Below are positions 1 through 8,371 of a DNA stretch of 64,000 nucleotides, piece by piece. Both the position numbers and the translations under genes were made by a program. Origin of the DNA: Acidimicrobiales bacterium (GTDB lineage Bacteria; Actinomycetota; Acidimicrobiia; Acidimicrobiales; Palsa-688); assembly GCA_036378675.1 (NCBI GenBank), contig DASUWA010000017.1:62001-126000 (forward strand), read 5' to 3'. A model generated the notes under the pieces. That model did no database searches. It was given only the letters and a program-made list of their open reading frames with translations, and was not told the origin of the DNA. The stretch's first letter is position 1. Each line of letters starts with the position of its first letter.

Positions 1-1
1 G

Positions 2-1144
2 ACCGAAACGATCCCGGGCCTCGCCGCCCGAGCTGCCAATGGAGGCGATGTCCTGGTGATCGAGGGGGTCATGGGCCTCTTCGACGGCGCCGGCGACAAC
101 ACCCCGTCGTCGACCGCCGACATCTCCCGCATGCTCGACGCCCCGGTGGTGCTAGTCGTTGACGCGGCCGCGATGTCCGGCTCGGTGGCCGCCCTCGTTC
201 ACGGCTTCAAGACCTTTGATCCCTCGTTGCGCTTCGCCGGCGTCATCCTCAACAAGGTCGGTTCCGAAGGACACGCGACGCTGCTGCGCGAAGCGATGGC
301 ACCAACCGGGATTCCGGTGCTCGGCGCCCTTCCCCGCGACGACCGCCTCTCCTGGCGCGACCGCCACCTCGGCCTCGTTCCCGTCGCGGAACAACCTGCG
401 CGAGTCGAAGCATCACTGTCCCACCTCGCTGCAGCGGTCTCCGAGCACATCGACCTCGACTCGGTCGTAGCCATCGCCGCTTCAGCACCCCACCGATCAC
501 CGAGCGCACCGCCTTTGCCGCGCCCCGGCCCGCCCGTCGAAGTGGCGGTCGCCGCGGGCCGCGCGTTCACGTTTACCTACACCGACACGATCGACTCGCT
601 GGAAGCCGGCGGCGCGCGAGTCTCCACGTTCGACCCGTTGTCAGATGCCAAGTTGCCAGATGCCGACGGAGTCATCATCGGTGGTGGATTCCCCGAGGTT
701 CACGCTTCCGCGCTCGCCGGCAATCAACCGTTCCTGAACGATCTCAGGACGAAAGCCCAAGACGGAGTCCCGTTCTGGGCGGAGTGTGGAGGCCTTCTTC
801 TCCTCGCCGAATCGCTCGACGGCCACAGGATGGCGGGAGTCCTGCCCGCGAAAGCGAGCATGACCGAACGCCTCACCCTCGGATACAGGGAAGCGACCAC
901 CACCACCTCGACAGCCGTCGGCCCGGCCGGCACAACCTTCCGGGGCCACGAGTTCCACTATTCAAGGCTGCAGCCCCCCGGCGAGGCCCTGACGCTCAGC
1001 TCCCGCTGGGGAACCGCTGGCGAGGGCTGGGCGACACCAACGATGCTCGCCACCTACGTCCACCACCATCCCGGAGGAGACCCAGGCCTCGTTCAGGCCT
1101 TTCTCGGCGCCTGTGCCCTACGTCGTGCCCTACGTCGCGGCTAG
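2..1144 (+). CDS. cobB: Cobyrinate a,c-diamide synthase, C-terminal part (5' end outside window)
   Basis: Glutamine-dependent amidation of the a and c side chains of the corrin ring (CobB/CbiA family). The frame is open from base 2, so the gene starts upstream and the N-terminal P-loop is not visible. Seen: the end of the dethiobiotin-synthetase-like ATPase domain (VIEGVMGLFDG, then LNKVGSEGH) and a class I glutamine amidotransferase domain with nucleophile Cys in FWAECGG and a family-typical GHEFHYS near the end. It leads the cobalamin gene string; the next gene starts 29 bases on. CobQ (cobyric acid synthase) is related, but the GLFDG and GHEFHYS motifs favour CobB/CbiA. Confidence 0.93.
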   Translation, partial: TETIPGLAARAANGGDVLVIEGVMGLFDGAGDNTPSSTADISRMLDAPVVLVVDAAAMSGSVAALVHGFKTFDPSLRFAGVILNKVGSEGHATLLREAMAPTGIPVLGALPRDDRLSWRDRHLGLVPVAEQPARVEASLSHLAAAVSEHIDLDSVVAIAASAPHRSPSAPPLPRPGPPVEVAVAAGRAFTFTYTDTIDSLEAGGARVSTFDPLSDAKLPDADGVIIGGGFPEVHASALAGNQPFLNDLRTKAQDGVPFWAECGGLLLLAESLDGHRMAGVLPAKASMTERLTLGYREATTTTSTAVGPAGTTFRGHEFHYSRLQPPGEALTLSSRWGTAGEGWATPTMLATYVHHHPGGDPGLVQAFLGACALRRALRRG

Positions 1145-1173
1145 CGCCTATTGTGCGTTCCCGTGAGCAGGAC

Positions 1174-2043
1174 ATGAAGAAGAGCAGCCTGTACCTGCCC
1201 GACCGGTTGAAGGCGGCCCTAACCTCTCGCGCCGCCGCCACGGGCCGCTCGGAAGCCGACCTCATCCGGTCCGCGCTCGAGACGATGCTCTCGACCGGTC
1301 AGACGAGCTCGCAACGCGTCGACCCGCCGATCCCGGGACGGCTGATCGGGGTCGGGGTCGGGCCGGGCGAACCCGAGCTGATGACTGTTCGCGCAGTCAC
1401 GGCGCTGCGTCGCGCAGACCGTGTGCTCGCACCTACTACGTCGGTTGACTCGGTGGGCCGCGCCGAGGCCATCGTCCGCGAAGCGGTGCTGGATGTCCCG
1501 ATCGAAAGGGTTACCTTCTCGATGAATCCGTCGCGCACAGCACGGGACCGGTCGGTCAACACCGCCGCGGCGGCAGTTGCCGCGCATCTCAATGCAGGCG
1601 AGGAGGTTGCTTGGATCACCCTCGGCGACCCTCTCACCTATTCGACGTTTTCCGCCGTCGCCGATCGAGTCCGCAAGCTTCGTCCGTCGACGATCGTCGA
1701 GCAGGTGCCCGGAATCATGGCGTTCCAGGCTCTGGCCGCACGAACGGGAACGGTGGTGGCCGACGAGCGAACAAGGGTTTCGATCAGGACCGGCCTCGAC
1801 GGCGACGAGCTCGACGCCGACCTCCGCGATCAGTCCACGACTCTGGTCGTCTACAAGGGAGGGAGACGCCTCCCCGACATCGCCGCGCAAGCTGCAAAGC
1901 GCGGACGCAACGGAACCGCGGTCGCCGGCGAGCTTCTTGGCATGCCCGGCGAACGTATCGGGTCTCTCGCCTCGCTGGCCACCTCACCGGCTTCCTATCT
2001 TGCAACGGTCATCTTCCCCGCGAGACGCAAGGGGCCGAAATGA
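1174..2043 (+). CDS. cobI: Precorrin-2 C20-methyltransferase with N-terminal ribbon-helix-helix domain
   Basis: 289 aa. SAM-dependent methylation at C20 of (cobalt-)precorrin-2. Residues about 55-285 are a tetrapyrrole methylase: GVGVGPGEPELMTVRAV at the start, ITLGDPLTYSTF and EQVPGIMAFQALAA in the SAM site. Residues 1-42 do not belong to that family: MKKSSLYLPDRLKAALTSRA followed by GRSEADLIRSALETML looks like a CopG/Arc ribbon-helix-helix DNA-binding domain (short beta strand, two helices). A linker of about 10 residues joins them in one frame with no stop. The ATG at 1174 was chosen because the helix-turn segment begins there; upstream sequence in this frame is antisense-like. Overlaps the next gene by ATGA. 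Whether the RHH part binds DNA is inference. Confidence 0.9.
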   Translation: MKKSSLYLPDRLKAALTSRAAATGRSEADLIRSALETMLSTGQTSSQRVDPPIPGRLIGVGVGPGEPELMTVRAVTALRRADRVLAPTTSVDSVGRAEAIVREAVLDVPIERVTFSMNPSRTARDRSVNTAAAAVAAHLNAGEEVAWITLGDPLTYSTFSAVADRVRKLRPSTIVEQVPGIMAFQALAARTGTVVADERTRVSIRTGLDGDELDADLRDQSTTLVVYKGGRRLPDIAAQAAKRGRNGTAVAGELLGMPGERIGSLASLATSPASYLATVIFPARRKGPK

Positions 2044-2849
2044 TCTCGTTCGTCGGCGCGGGACCCGGAGCGGCGGACCTGCTCACGATCAGGGGGGCCA
2101 AGCGCCTGGCTGGCGCGGATGTCGTCATCTGGGCGTCGTCGCTCGTGCCCGAAGAGCTGCTGACCCACTGCCGCAACGAAGCAGAGATCCATGACTCTGC
2201 GGTCATGACCCTCGAGGACGTCGTAGACGTCTACCGCCGCCATCCGGAGTCGTCGCAGATCGTGCGGCTGCACTCGGGTGACCCGAGCATCTACGGCGCC
2301 ATCGGCGAGCAGATCGACTGGTGTCTCGAGAACCGTCGCTCGTGGGAGATCGTCCCCGGAATCAGCTCGGTGACCGCGGCCGCCGCGATCATCGGAAAAG
2401 AACTGACCCAACCGGGTGTCTCGCAGAGCGTCGTGCTGACCAGGCTTGCCGGTCGCACCAGTTCGTCGATGCCGGCGCGCGAAGGGGTCGAGCAGTTTTC
2501 TCGTCACGGATCTTCGATGGCCGTCTTCCTGTCCGGCGCCCGTCCCGACGAGCTGGCGTCCGAGTTGCTGGGGACCGAAAGCGGTTACCGACCCGACACG
2601 CCGGCGGCGATAGTGATCCGCGCCACCTGGCCCGACGAAAGGGTGATCTTCACCACGGTGGGCCAGTTGGCCGACGACCTGAAGTCGACGGGGACGACGC
2701 TGACCGTCCTCGTTCTGGTCGGCGACTTCCTCGCCGATCTCCCCGTCGCCAGGCGCTCGCATCTGTACTCCCCCGGTCACTCCACGGCGTACCGTCTTCG
2801 CTCGAAGCCGGGTTCGACCGCCGGACGGCCCTCGGCCCGCCGGCGTTGA
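2040..2849 (+). CDS. cobM: Precorrin-4 C11-methyltransferase
   Basis: 269 aa, usual length for CobM/CbiF. Transfers a methyl group from SAM to C11 of (cobalt-)precorrin-4. Family motifs: ISFVGAGPGAADLLTIRGA at the N terminus, RLHSGDPSIYGAI in the cofactor loop, EIVPGISSVTAAAA, and a C-terminal region ending in a basic tail. The ATG overlaps the cobI stop as ATGA; the next gene overlaps its stop as TTGA, so expression is probably translationally coupled along the row. Confidence 0.95.
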   Translation: MISFVGAGPGAADLLTIRGAKRLAGADVVIWASSLVPEELLTHCRNEAEIHDSAVMTLEDVVDVYRRHPESSQIVRLHSGDPSIYGAIGEQIDWCLENRRSWEIVPGISSVTAAAAIIGKELTQPGVSQSVVLTRLAGRTSSSMPAREGVEQFSRHGSSMAVFLSGARPDELASELLGTESGYRPDTPAAIVIRATWPDERVIFTTVGQLADDLKSTGTTLTVLVLVGDFLADLPVARRSHLYSPGHSTAYRLRSKPGSTAGRPSARRR

Positions 2850-3958
2850 GACAGCAGCCTCACGAGCCGCCGCTCTCACCGGAGGTCGCCGGGGCGAAGG
2901 GACTCCGGACCGGCTGGACGACCGGAACGTGCACCGCTGCGGCGGCCAAGGCCGCGGTGACCGGCCTGCTCACCGGTCAGGTCCCGGAAACAGTCGAGGT
3001 CGGCCTTCCTTCCGGAAAAAGGGTCGCCTTCGATGTGGTGGACGCTGATCCCTCCGAACCGTGGCGCGCTGCTGTCGTCAAGGACGCCGGAGATGATCCC
3101 GACGTCACCAACGGGGCTCACCTGACGGTGGAGGCTCGGTGGCTTCCCGTCGGCTCTCCGGCCGGGACGGTCGAGCTCGTCGCGGGCGACGGCGTCGGCA
3201 CGATCACCCTGCCCGGGCTGGGGCTCGAGGTTGGCGCGCCTGCCATCAATCCGGTTCCGGCCCGAATGATCAGAGCCGCTGTTGCGGAGGTCGCCGACCG
3301 TCCGGTGTCGCTGACCGTTTCGGTACCGGGCGGAGAGGAGATGGCGTCGAAGACGTCCAACGCCCGCCTCGGGATCATGGGCGGGATCTCGATCCTCGGG
3401 ACCACAGGTGTGGTGCGCCCGTTTTCGACGGCGTCGTGGCGGGCGAGCGTTGTGCAGCAGGTAGATGTGGCGGCGGCCCAGGGACGCGACGTGATAGTGC
3501 TTTCAACGGGCGGGAGGACCGATGCGGCAGCCCAGCGGTTGCTACCGGAACTGCCGCCGGTCTGCTTCGTAGAGGTCGGGGACTTCACCGGGATAGCCCT
3601 CCGGCGCGCCGCCGGCGCCGGGATGTCCAGGGTCGTGTTCGTCGGGATGGCCGGCAAGATCGCCAAGCTCGCTGCTGGCGTGCTGATGACCCACTACCGA
3701 AGATCCAAGGTGGATGTCGAGATGCTGGCCGAGGTCGCCCGCGCGTCGGGGGCGCCCGCCGCTGTCGTATCTGCCGCGACCGAGACTGCCACCGCTCGGC
3801 ACTTCGCCGAGGTGTGCGTCCGCGAACGATCATTGGACCCGCTTGCAGAGCTGTGCCGTCGGGCTTCTGCATCGTGCACCGAATTTGTCAACGGAACCCT
3901 CGATGTCGAGGTGATCATGGTCGACTTCGAAGGAGAACAGGTGCTGGCCCGTGGATAA
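2846..3958 (+). CDS. cbiD: Cobalt-precorrin-5B C1-methyltransferase
   Basis: 370 aa. CbiD methylates C1 of cobalt-precorrin-5B in the anaerobic (early cobalt) route, so its presence tells which route this organism uses. Seen: the N-terminal signature GLRTGWTTGTCTAAAAKAA, KTSNARLGIMGGISILGTTG in the middle and FVGMAGKIAKLAAGVLMTHY towards the end. No ATG or GTG lies between the cobM stop and the conserved N terminus; the TTG at 2846 overlapping that stop (TTGA) is the best start. Confidence 0.93.
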   Translation: MRQQPHEPPLSPEVAGAKGLRTGWTTGTCTAAAAKAAVTGLLTGQVPETVEVGLPSGKRVAFDVVDADPSEPWRAAVVKDAGDDPDVTNGAHLTVEARWLPVGSPAGTVELVAGDGVGTITLPGLGLEVGAPAINPVPARMIRAAVAEVADRPVSLTVSVPGGEEMASKTSNARLGIMGGISILGTTGVVRPFSTASWRASVVQQVDVAAAQGRDVIVLSTGGRTDAAAQRLLPELPPVCFVEVGDFTGIALRRAAGAGMSRVVFVGMAGKIAKLAAGVLMTHYRRSKVDVEMLAEVARASGAPAAVVSAATETATARHFAEVCVRERSLDPLAELCRRASASCTEFVNGTLDVEVIMVDFEGEQVLARG

Positions 3959-5171
3959 ACCATCGCTGTCAGCCGGCGCGTCCGTATCCCTCGTCGGACT
4001 GGTCGGAGGCGAGTGGTTCGGCTCGGCCGCGGGTGACGTACTCGCTGCGGCGGACGTGCTCACCGGCAACTCCCGGCACCTTGATTCGCTCCCCGACGAG
4101 CTTCCCGGGCGTCGGGTTCCGGCACCGAGTTCCGTGGCCGGATGGCTCGACATGATCGAGTATTGGAGCCGGTCCGGCGAGTCGGTCTGCGCCGTGGTCT
4201 CCGGCGATCCTGGTTTCTTCGGTTTGGGCCGCCTGGCCACAGCGCGCTTCGCCAAGCTTCTGACGATCTTCCCCGCGGTGTCGTCGGTGTCGCTTGCATT
4301 TGCGAGGGCCGGGATGGCGTGGGACGACGCAGCCGTGGTGTCATCCCACGGCCGCCCGATCGACCATGCGGTGTATGCAGTGTCCCATCACCCCAAGGTT
4401 GCGGTGATGTGCTCTCCTGACAACCCACCGCAGGCTCTTGCCATCGCCCTCCTCGAATCGGGTTGCGCGGCACGTCGAATGTTCGTCGCGTCCCGGCTCG
4501 GCGAACCCGACGAGCGGGTGTGGGAAGGCGACCTCGAGTCGCTCGCCGGCGAGCAGTTCGACGGTCTGTCTGTGGTGGTCGCTGTTGCACCAGTGGCAGA
4601 CCCCGGATCAGGACCTGGGATCTCGTGGGGATTGTCAGAGGACTACTTCGAATACCGCGCGGGGATGATCACGAAAGCGGAGGTGCGGGCGGTGGCTTTA
4701 GGGAAACTCGCGCTGCCTCCATCGGGGGTCATGTGGGATGTCGGCGCCGGTTCAGGGTCGGTTTCTTTCGAATGTGCGAACCTCGCGCCCGGGCTTCGGA
4801 TCTTCGCGGTCGAGCGCCAATCCGAAGACGTCGACAGAATGCGCCGCAACCTCGAAGGCACTGCGGTCGAAGTTGTTACCGGCGAGGCGCCGGCCTCCCT
4901 CGCAAGCCTGCCCGACCCCGATCGCGTTTTTCTCGGCGGAGGCGGGCCCGCTGTCCTCGACGAGGTGTTGAACCGGTTAAGGCCAGGAGGGACGGTCGTG
5001 GCCACCTTCGCCTCGTTCGGCAGGGCGGCCGCCGCCGCGGAGCTTCTGGGCAACGTCATGCAGGTGGCCGTCAGCAGGGGTGTTCGCTTGGGTCGCGACG
5101 GCAGTTTCCGGCTGGAGGCCCAAAACCCGGTGTTCATCTGCTGGGGGCCGAGTAGAACGGGACTGGGTTGA
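3951..5171 (+). CDS. cobL: Precorrin-6B C5,15-methyltransferase/decarboxylase (CbiE-CbiT fusion)
   Basis: 406 aa, a two-domain protein as in CobL. Residues 1-210 are CbiE (tetrapyrrole methylase, C5 methylation: SGDPGFFGLGRL, then SSHGRP). Residues about 215-400 are CbiT (Rossmann methyltransferase/decarboxylase at C15 and C12): a KAEVRAVALGKL entry and the SAM loop WDVGAGSGSVSFECA. GTG start at 3951 overlaps the last codons of cbiD, with an AAGGAG about 15 bases upstream. Overlaps the following gene by TTGA. Confidence 0.93.
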   Translation: MDKPSLSAGASVSLVGLVGGEWFGSAAGDVLAAADVLTGNSRHLDSLPDELPGRRVPAPSSVAGWLDMIEYWSRSGESVCAVVSGDPGFFGLGRLATARFAKLLTIFPAVSSVSLAFARAGMAWDDAAVVSSHGRPIDHAVYAVSHHPKVAVMCSPDNPPQALAIALLESGCAARRMFVASRLGEPDERVWEGDLESLAGEQFDGLSVVVAVAPVADPGSGPGISWGLSEDYFEYRAGMITKAEVRAVALGKLALPPSGVMWDVGAGSGSVSFECANLAPGLRIFAVERQSEDVDRMRRNLEGTAVEVVTGEAPASLASLPDPDRVFLGGGGPAVLDEVLNRLRPGGTVVATFASFGRAAAAAELLGNVMQVAVSRGVRLGRDGSFRLEAQNPVFICWGPSRTGLG

Positions 5172-6865
5172 ACCGCGTCGTCTGCTGTTCGATAACTTCG
5201 GCCGGCGAACACGTCGCACGAAAGCTCCCGTACGAGCACAGGCACGGCAACCTGGTCACCAACGTGAGCGAGCTCTGGGAGCGCGTCGACGGATTCATTC
5301 TTGTGTCAGCTACCGGAGTCGCAGTCAGAGCGATAGCGCCGCACCTGAACCGCAAGACCGGGGACCCGGCGGTTGTCTGCGTGGACGACCACGGAACCTT
5401 TGCGATCGCGCTCTCCGGGGGCCACGCGGCCGGAGCGAACCGGCTGGCGCTGGATGTTGCGGGCGTGCTGGGCGCCACTCCGGTGATAACGACCGCAACC
5501 GATAGCGCCGGACTGCCCGCGCTCGACAACCTTCCCGGCCTCATCGCGGAAGGCGACGTCGCGACTATCACGCGATTGTGGCTCGACGGATCTCCGCCCG
5601 CGCTTCGCGTCGACGTCGGCCTGGAGGCTTGGCCGCTGCCGGAAGAGATCCGCGGCCTTCCAAACGAAGGGGCGGCGGAGGTACTCGTGACCGACCGGCT
5701 CCACGACCAGCAGCACGGCCCCCAGGTTCGCCTCCGGCCGAGCTCGCTCGTTCTGGGGGTCGGCTCGAGCTCCGGTGCCGACGCGGAACGCTTGTGGGAG
5801 CTGGCGATGTCGCAGCTGCAGACGGCGGGGCTCGATGCTCGATCGGTTGGCCTAGTGGCGACGCTCGACCGCAAGCTGAGCGAACCGGCTATCAGGTCTC
5901 TGGCCGAACGCCTCGGGGTGGAACTCCGCGGTTTCGAAGCCGCTCTGCTCGCAGGCGTCGACGTCCCGAACCCGAGTGAAGCCGCCGAGAGAGCTGTCGG
6001 CACCGCCTCGGTCTGCGAGGCCGCCGCGCTTCTCGCGTCCGGGCCGGGGTCGGTCCTGCTTTCCGAGAAGGCGATCAGCTCGTCAGCCGACTCCACCGTT
6101 GCGATCGCCCGCCGGCGGGTGCCTGAAGGCCACCTGGCGGTGGTGGGTATCGGACCGGGGCACCCGTCTCGCAGGACGGCAGAGGCGAACATCGCAATCA
6201 GGCACGCCGACGTGGTGATCGGCTACAGCGGGTATGTCGAACAGGCTTCGGATCTTGTCGAAGCGCGGCATCGGGTGATCTGTTCCCCGATCGGAGCCGA
6301 AGAGGACCGATGCCGGGAGGCGCTGAAGCTGGCGGCTGAAGGTTTCTCGGTGGCCCTGGTTTGCTCCGGCGATCCCGGCGTGTACGCGATGGCTTCGTTG
6401 GTTTGCGAGCTTGGCGGCGAATACGGCGATCCTCCGTTGTCGATCGTGCCCGGAGTGACCGCCGCCCTGAGCGGCGCAGCGGTGCTGGGTGCGCCACTCG
6501 GTCACGATCACGCAGCCATATCTTTGTCCGACCTCCTGACCCCGTGGGAGGAGATCGTCCGGCGGCTCGAGGCGGCTGCCGCCGGCGATTTCGTCGTGTC
6601 GCTCTACAACCCGCGGTCGTTCCGTCGCTCGGAGCACCTTGGCGAAGCGCTGAAGATCCTCGCGTCTCGACGGGCGCCTTCAACCCCGGCCGCGGTCCTG
6701 ACCGACATCGGGCGACCCGGGGAGTCGGTGTCGAGAACGACGCTCGGTGAACTCGATCCTTCAACCGTCGGGATGCTTTCGCTCGTCGTGGTCGGATCGA
6801 CGTCTACGCGCTGGATCGGCGAGCGAATGGTCACGCCCCGCGGGTACAGGACATCCGAGCCGTGA
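5168..6865 (+). CDS. CbiG-CobJ fusion: cobalt-precorrin-5A hydrolase / precorrin-3B C17-methyltransferase
   Basis: 565 aa. Residues 1-310 are CbiG, which opens the delta-lactone of cobalt-precorrin-5A in the anaerobic route: N-terminal part with LSGGHAAGANRLALDVA and C-terminal part with LGVGSSSGADAERLWEL. Residues about 320-560 are CobJ/CbiH, methylation and ring contraction at C17: AVVGIGPGHPSRRTAEA, ALVCSGDPGVYAMASL, FVVSLYNPRS. The two steps are adjacent in the pathway. Starts with TTG overlapping the cobL stop (TTGA), the second such junction in this row. Overlaps the ferredoxin gene by GTGA. Confidence 0.93.
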   Translation: MNRVVCCSITSAGEHVARKLPYEHRHGNLVTNVSELWERVDGFILVSATGVAVRAIAPHLNRKTGDPAVVCVDDHGTFAIALSGGHAAGANRLALDVAGVLGATPVITTATDSAGLPALDNLPGLIAEGDVATITRLWLDGSPPALRVDVGLEAWPLPEEIRGLPNEGAAEVLVTDRLHDQQHGPQVRLRPSSLVLGVGSSSGADAERLWELAMSQLQTAGLDARSVGLVATLDRKLSEPAIRSLAERLGVELRGFEAALLAGVDVPNPSEAAERAVGTASVCEAAALLASGPGSVLLSEKAISSSADSTVAIARRRVPEGHLAVVGIGPGHPSRRTAEANIAIRHADVVIGYSGYVEQASDLVEARHRVICSPIGAEEDRCREALKLAAEGFSVALVCSGDPGVYAMASLVCELGGEYGDPPLSIVPGVTAALSGAAVLGAPLGHDHAAISLSDLLTPWEEIVRRLEAAAAGDFVVSLYNPRSFRRSEHLGEALKILASRRAPSTPAAVLTDIGRPGESVSRTTLGELDPSTVGMLSLVVVGSTSTRWIGERMVTPRGYRTSEP

Positions 6866-7047
6866 CTGTCACGGTCGACGGATCCTGCACCGCGTGTGGT
6901 GTGTGCATCGTCACCTGTCCCGAGAATGCGTTGTCGAAGGCACCACTCCAGCCTGCAGTCATGAGCACTCGCTGCACCGATTGCCTCGCGTGTGTGGAAG
7001 TGTGCCCCACCGACGCCATCCGGCCTGTCGCGCTGTCCGGGTCGTGA
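6862..7047 (+). CDS. Small 2[4Fe-4S] ferredoxin within the cobalamin genes
   Basis: 61 aa. Two complete CxxCxxCxxxCP motifs, CTACGVCIVTCP and CTDCLACVEVCP, each expected to hold a [4Fe-4S] cluster; nothing else in the protein. Starts with GTG overlapping the cbiG-cobJ stop and ends in a GTGA overlap with cobH, so it is translated as part of the corrin row rather than being a free-standing ferredoxin. In some bacteria CbiH carries its own C-terminal [4Fe-4S] domain (established); a ferredoxin encoded directly behind the CobJ/CbiH domain could do the same job in trans, or feed the precorrin-6A reduction. Both are inference. Confidence 0.9.
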   Translation: MTVTVDGSCTACGVCIVTCPENALSKAPLQPAVMSTRCTDCLACVEVCPTDAIRPVALSGS

Positions 7048-7682
7048 CCGATTCCGAGATCCATCCCATCGAACAGGAGTCATACCGCATCATGCGGTCG
7101 CGCGTGGACTTCTCCCGGTGGCCGGGCGGCGCGCGTGAACTGGTGGAGAGGATGGTGCATGCGACGGCGGACGAGTCGTTCTCTGACACGGCGCGCGTCG
7201 GCGGTCGATTCGTCGAAGCGGCCGTGGGCGCGCTCCGGTTGGGAGCCGCGGTGGTGTGCGACTCTCGGATGGTCGAGGCGGGAATTCCTCCCGTAGCGAG
7301 CCGGGTTTCGGTTCGCTGTTATCTGGACCAGGCCCCAGGCCGGCCAAACCGGGCCGGACTGCACGGGTCGACTCGGTCGGCGGAAGCCTTCAGCTTGGCG
7401 GCGGGCGAGCACCCGACCGGTGCGGTGTGGGCGGTGGGGAACGCCCCGACCGCCTTGTTCCGCCTGCTCGAGCTTCATCGCGCCGGCGAGGTATCGCCCG
7501 CTGCTGTCGTGGGTCTGCCCGTTGGATATGTCGGGGCCGCTGAGAGCAAAGAGGCTCTGTGGGCGTCACCGCTGCGCGACATCGCCGTGACCAACGTTGG
7601 GCAGCGCGGGGGAAGCGCTGTCGCGGCTGCGGTGCTGAACGCGCTCGCGCGCTTGGCTTGGACTCAGCCGGAGCCGAGGTAG
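7044..7682 (+). CDS. cobH: Precorrin-8X methylmutase
   Basis: 212 aa, normal length. Moves the C11 methyl group to C12, giving (cobalt-)hydrogenobyrinic acid (CobH/CbiC). Seen: HPIEQESYRIMRSRVDF at the N terminus, GAAVVCDSRMVEAGI in the middle, WAVGNAPTALFRL and VVGLPVGYVGAAESK near the end. GTG start overlaps the ferredoxin stop. It closes the visible cobalamin row; its last 19 bases overlap the 3' end of the convergent livF. No CobK/CbiJ reductase gene is seen in the window. Confidence 0.94.
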   Translation: MTDSEIHPIEQESYRIMRSRVDFSRWPGGARELVERMVHATADESFSDTARVGGRFVEAAVGALRLGAAVVCDSRMVEAGIPPVASRVSVRCYLDQAPGRPNRAGLHGSTRSAEAFSLAAGEHPTGAVWAVGNAPTALFRLLELHRAGEVSPAAVVGLPVGYVGAAESKEALWASPLRDIAVTNVGQRGGSAVAAAVLNALARLAWTQPEPR

Positions 7683-8371
7683 GCGGCCCGAACAGACGGG
7701 TCGTCGAGGAGTTCCTTCGCGTTCGCGGAGCGGGTGACCACACCGAGCTCGATCACGTAGGCACGATTGGCGAGGCTCAGCGCCTGCACCGCGTTCTGCT
7801 CGACAACAAGGACGGTGGTCCCCTGCTCGTTGATCTCGCGAAGGATGCGGAAGATCTGTGACACCAACATTGGAGCCAGGCCCATCGACGGCTCGTCCAG
7901 CAACAGCACCTGGGGGTTGGCCATGAGGGCCCTGCCGATCGCGAGCATCTGCTGCTCCCCTCCCGACAGGGTCCCACCCATCTGGCCCCGGCGGTCAGCG
8001 AGGCGCGGGAAGAGCCCGTACACCCTTTCGAAGTCGTCGTCGAGGGGGTCGCTGCGGTCGTACCCGCCCATTTCCAGGTTTTCCCGTACGGTCATCCCCG
8101 GAAAGATCCCGCGCCCTTCCGGTGCTTGGCACAGCCCGAGCTTCACCCGCTTGTAGCCGGGAAGGTGGGTGATGTCCTTCCCGTCGAAGCGGATGACGCC
8201 TCTGCGGACCGGGCGAACTCCGGAGATCGCCTTCAGGGTGGTCGTCTTGCCCGCTCCGTTGGCCCCGATCAACGCGACGATCTCACCGCGATCGACCGAC
8301 AGGGTGACCCCTTTGAGCGCCTCTACCTGGCCGTAGAAGACGTGCATGCCCTCCACTTCAAGAAGCGCCAT
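7664..8371 (-). CDS. livF: Branched-chain amino-acid type ABC transporter, ATP-binding protein LivF
   Basis: 235 aa. Cytoplasmic ATPase of a HAAT-family importer. Walker A GANGAGKTT, signature LSGGEQQMLAIGRALM, Walker B VLLLDEPSMGLAP, then the switch His region VVEQN. Last gene of livK-H-M-G-F; it begins inside the end of livG (14-base overlap). The substrate cannot be told from sequence: this family carries branched-chain amino acids, but also urea, amides and other compounds. Confidence 0.93.
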   Translation of the reverse strand: MALLEVEGMHVFYGQVEALKGVTLSVDRGEIVALIGANGAGKTTTLKAISGVRPVRRGVIRFDGKDITHLPGYKRVKLGLCQAPEGRGIFPGMTVRENLEMGGYDRSDPLDDDFERVYGLFPRLADRRGQMGGTLSGGEQQMLAIGRALMANPQVLLLDEPSMGLAPMLVSQIFRILREINEQGTTVLVVEQNAVQALSLANRAYVIELGVVTRSANAKELLDDPSVRAAYLGSG

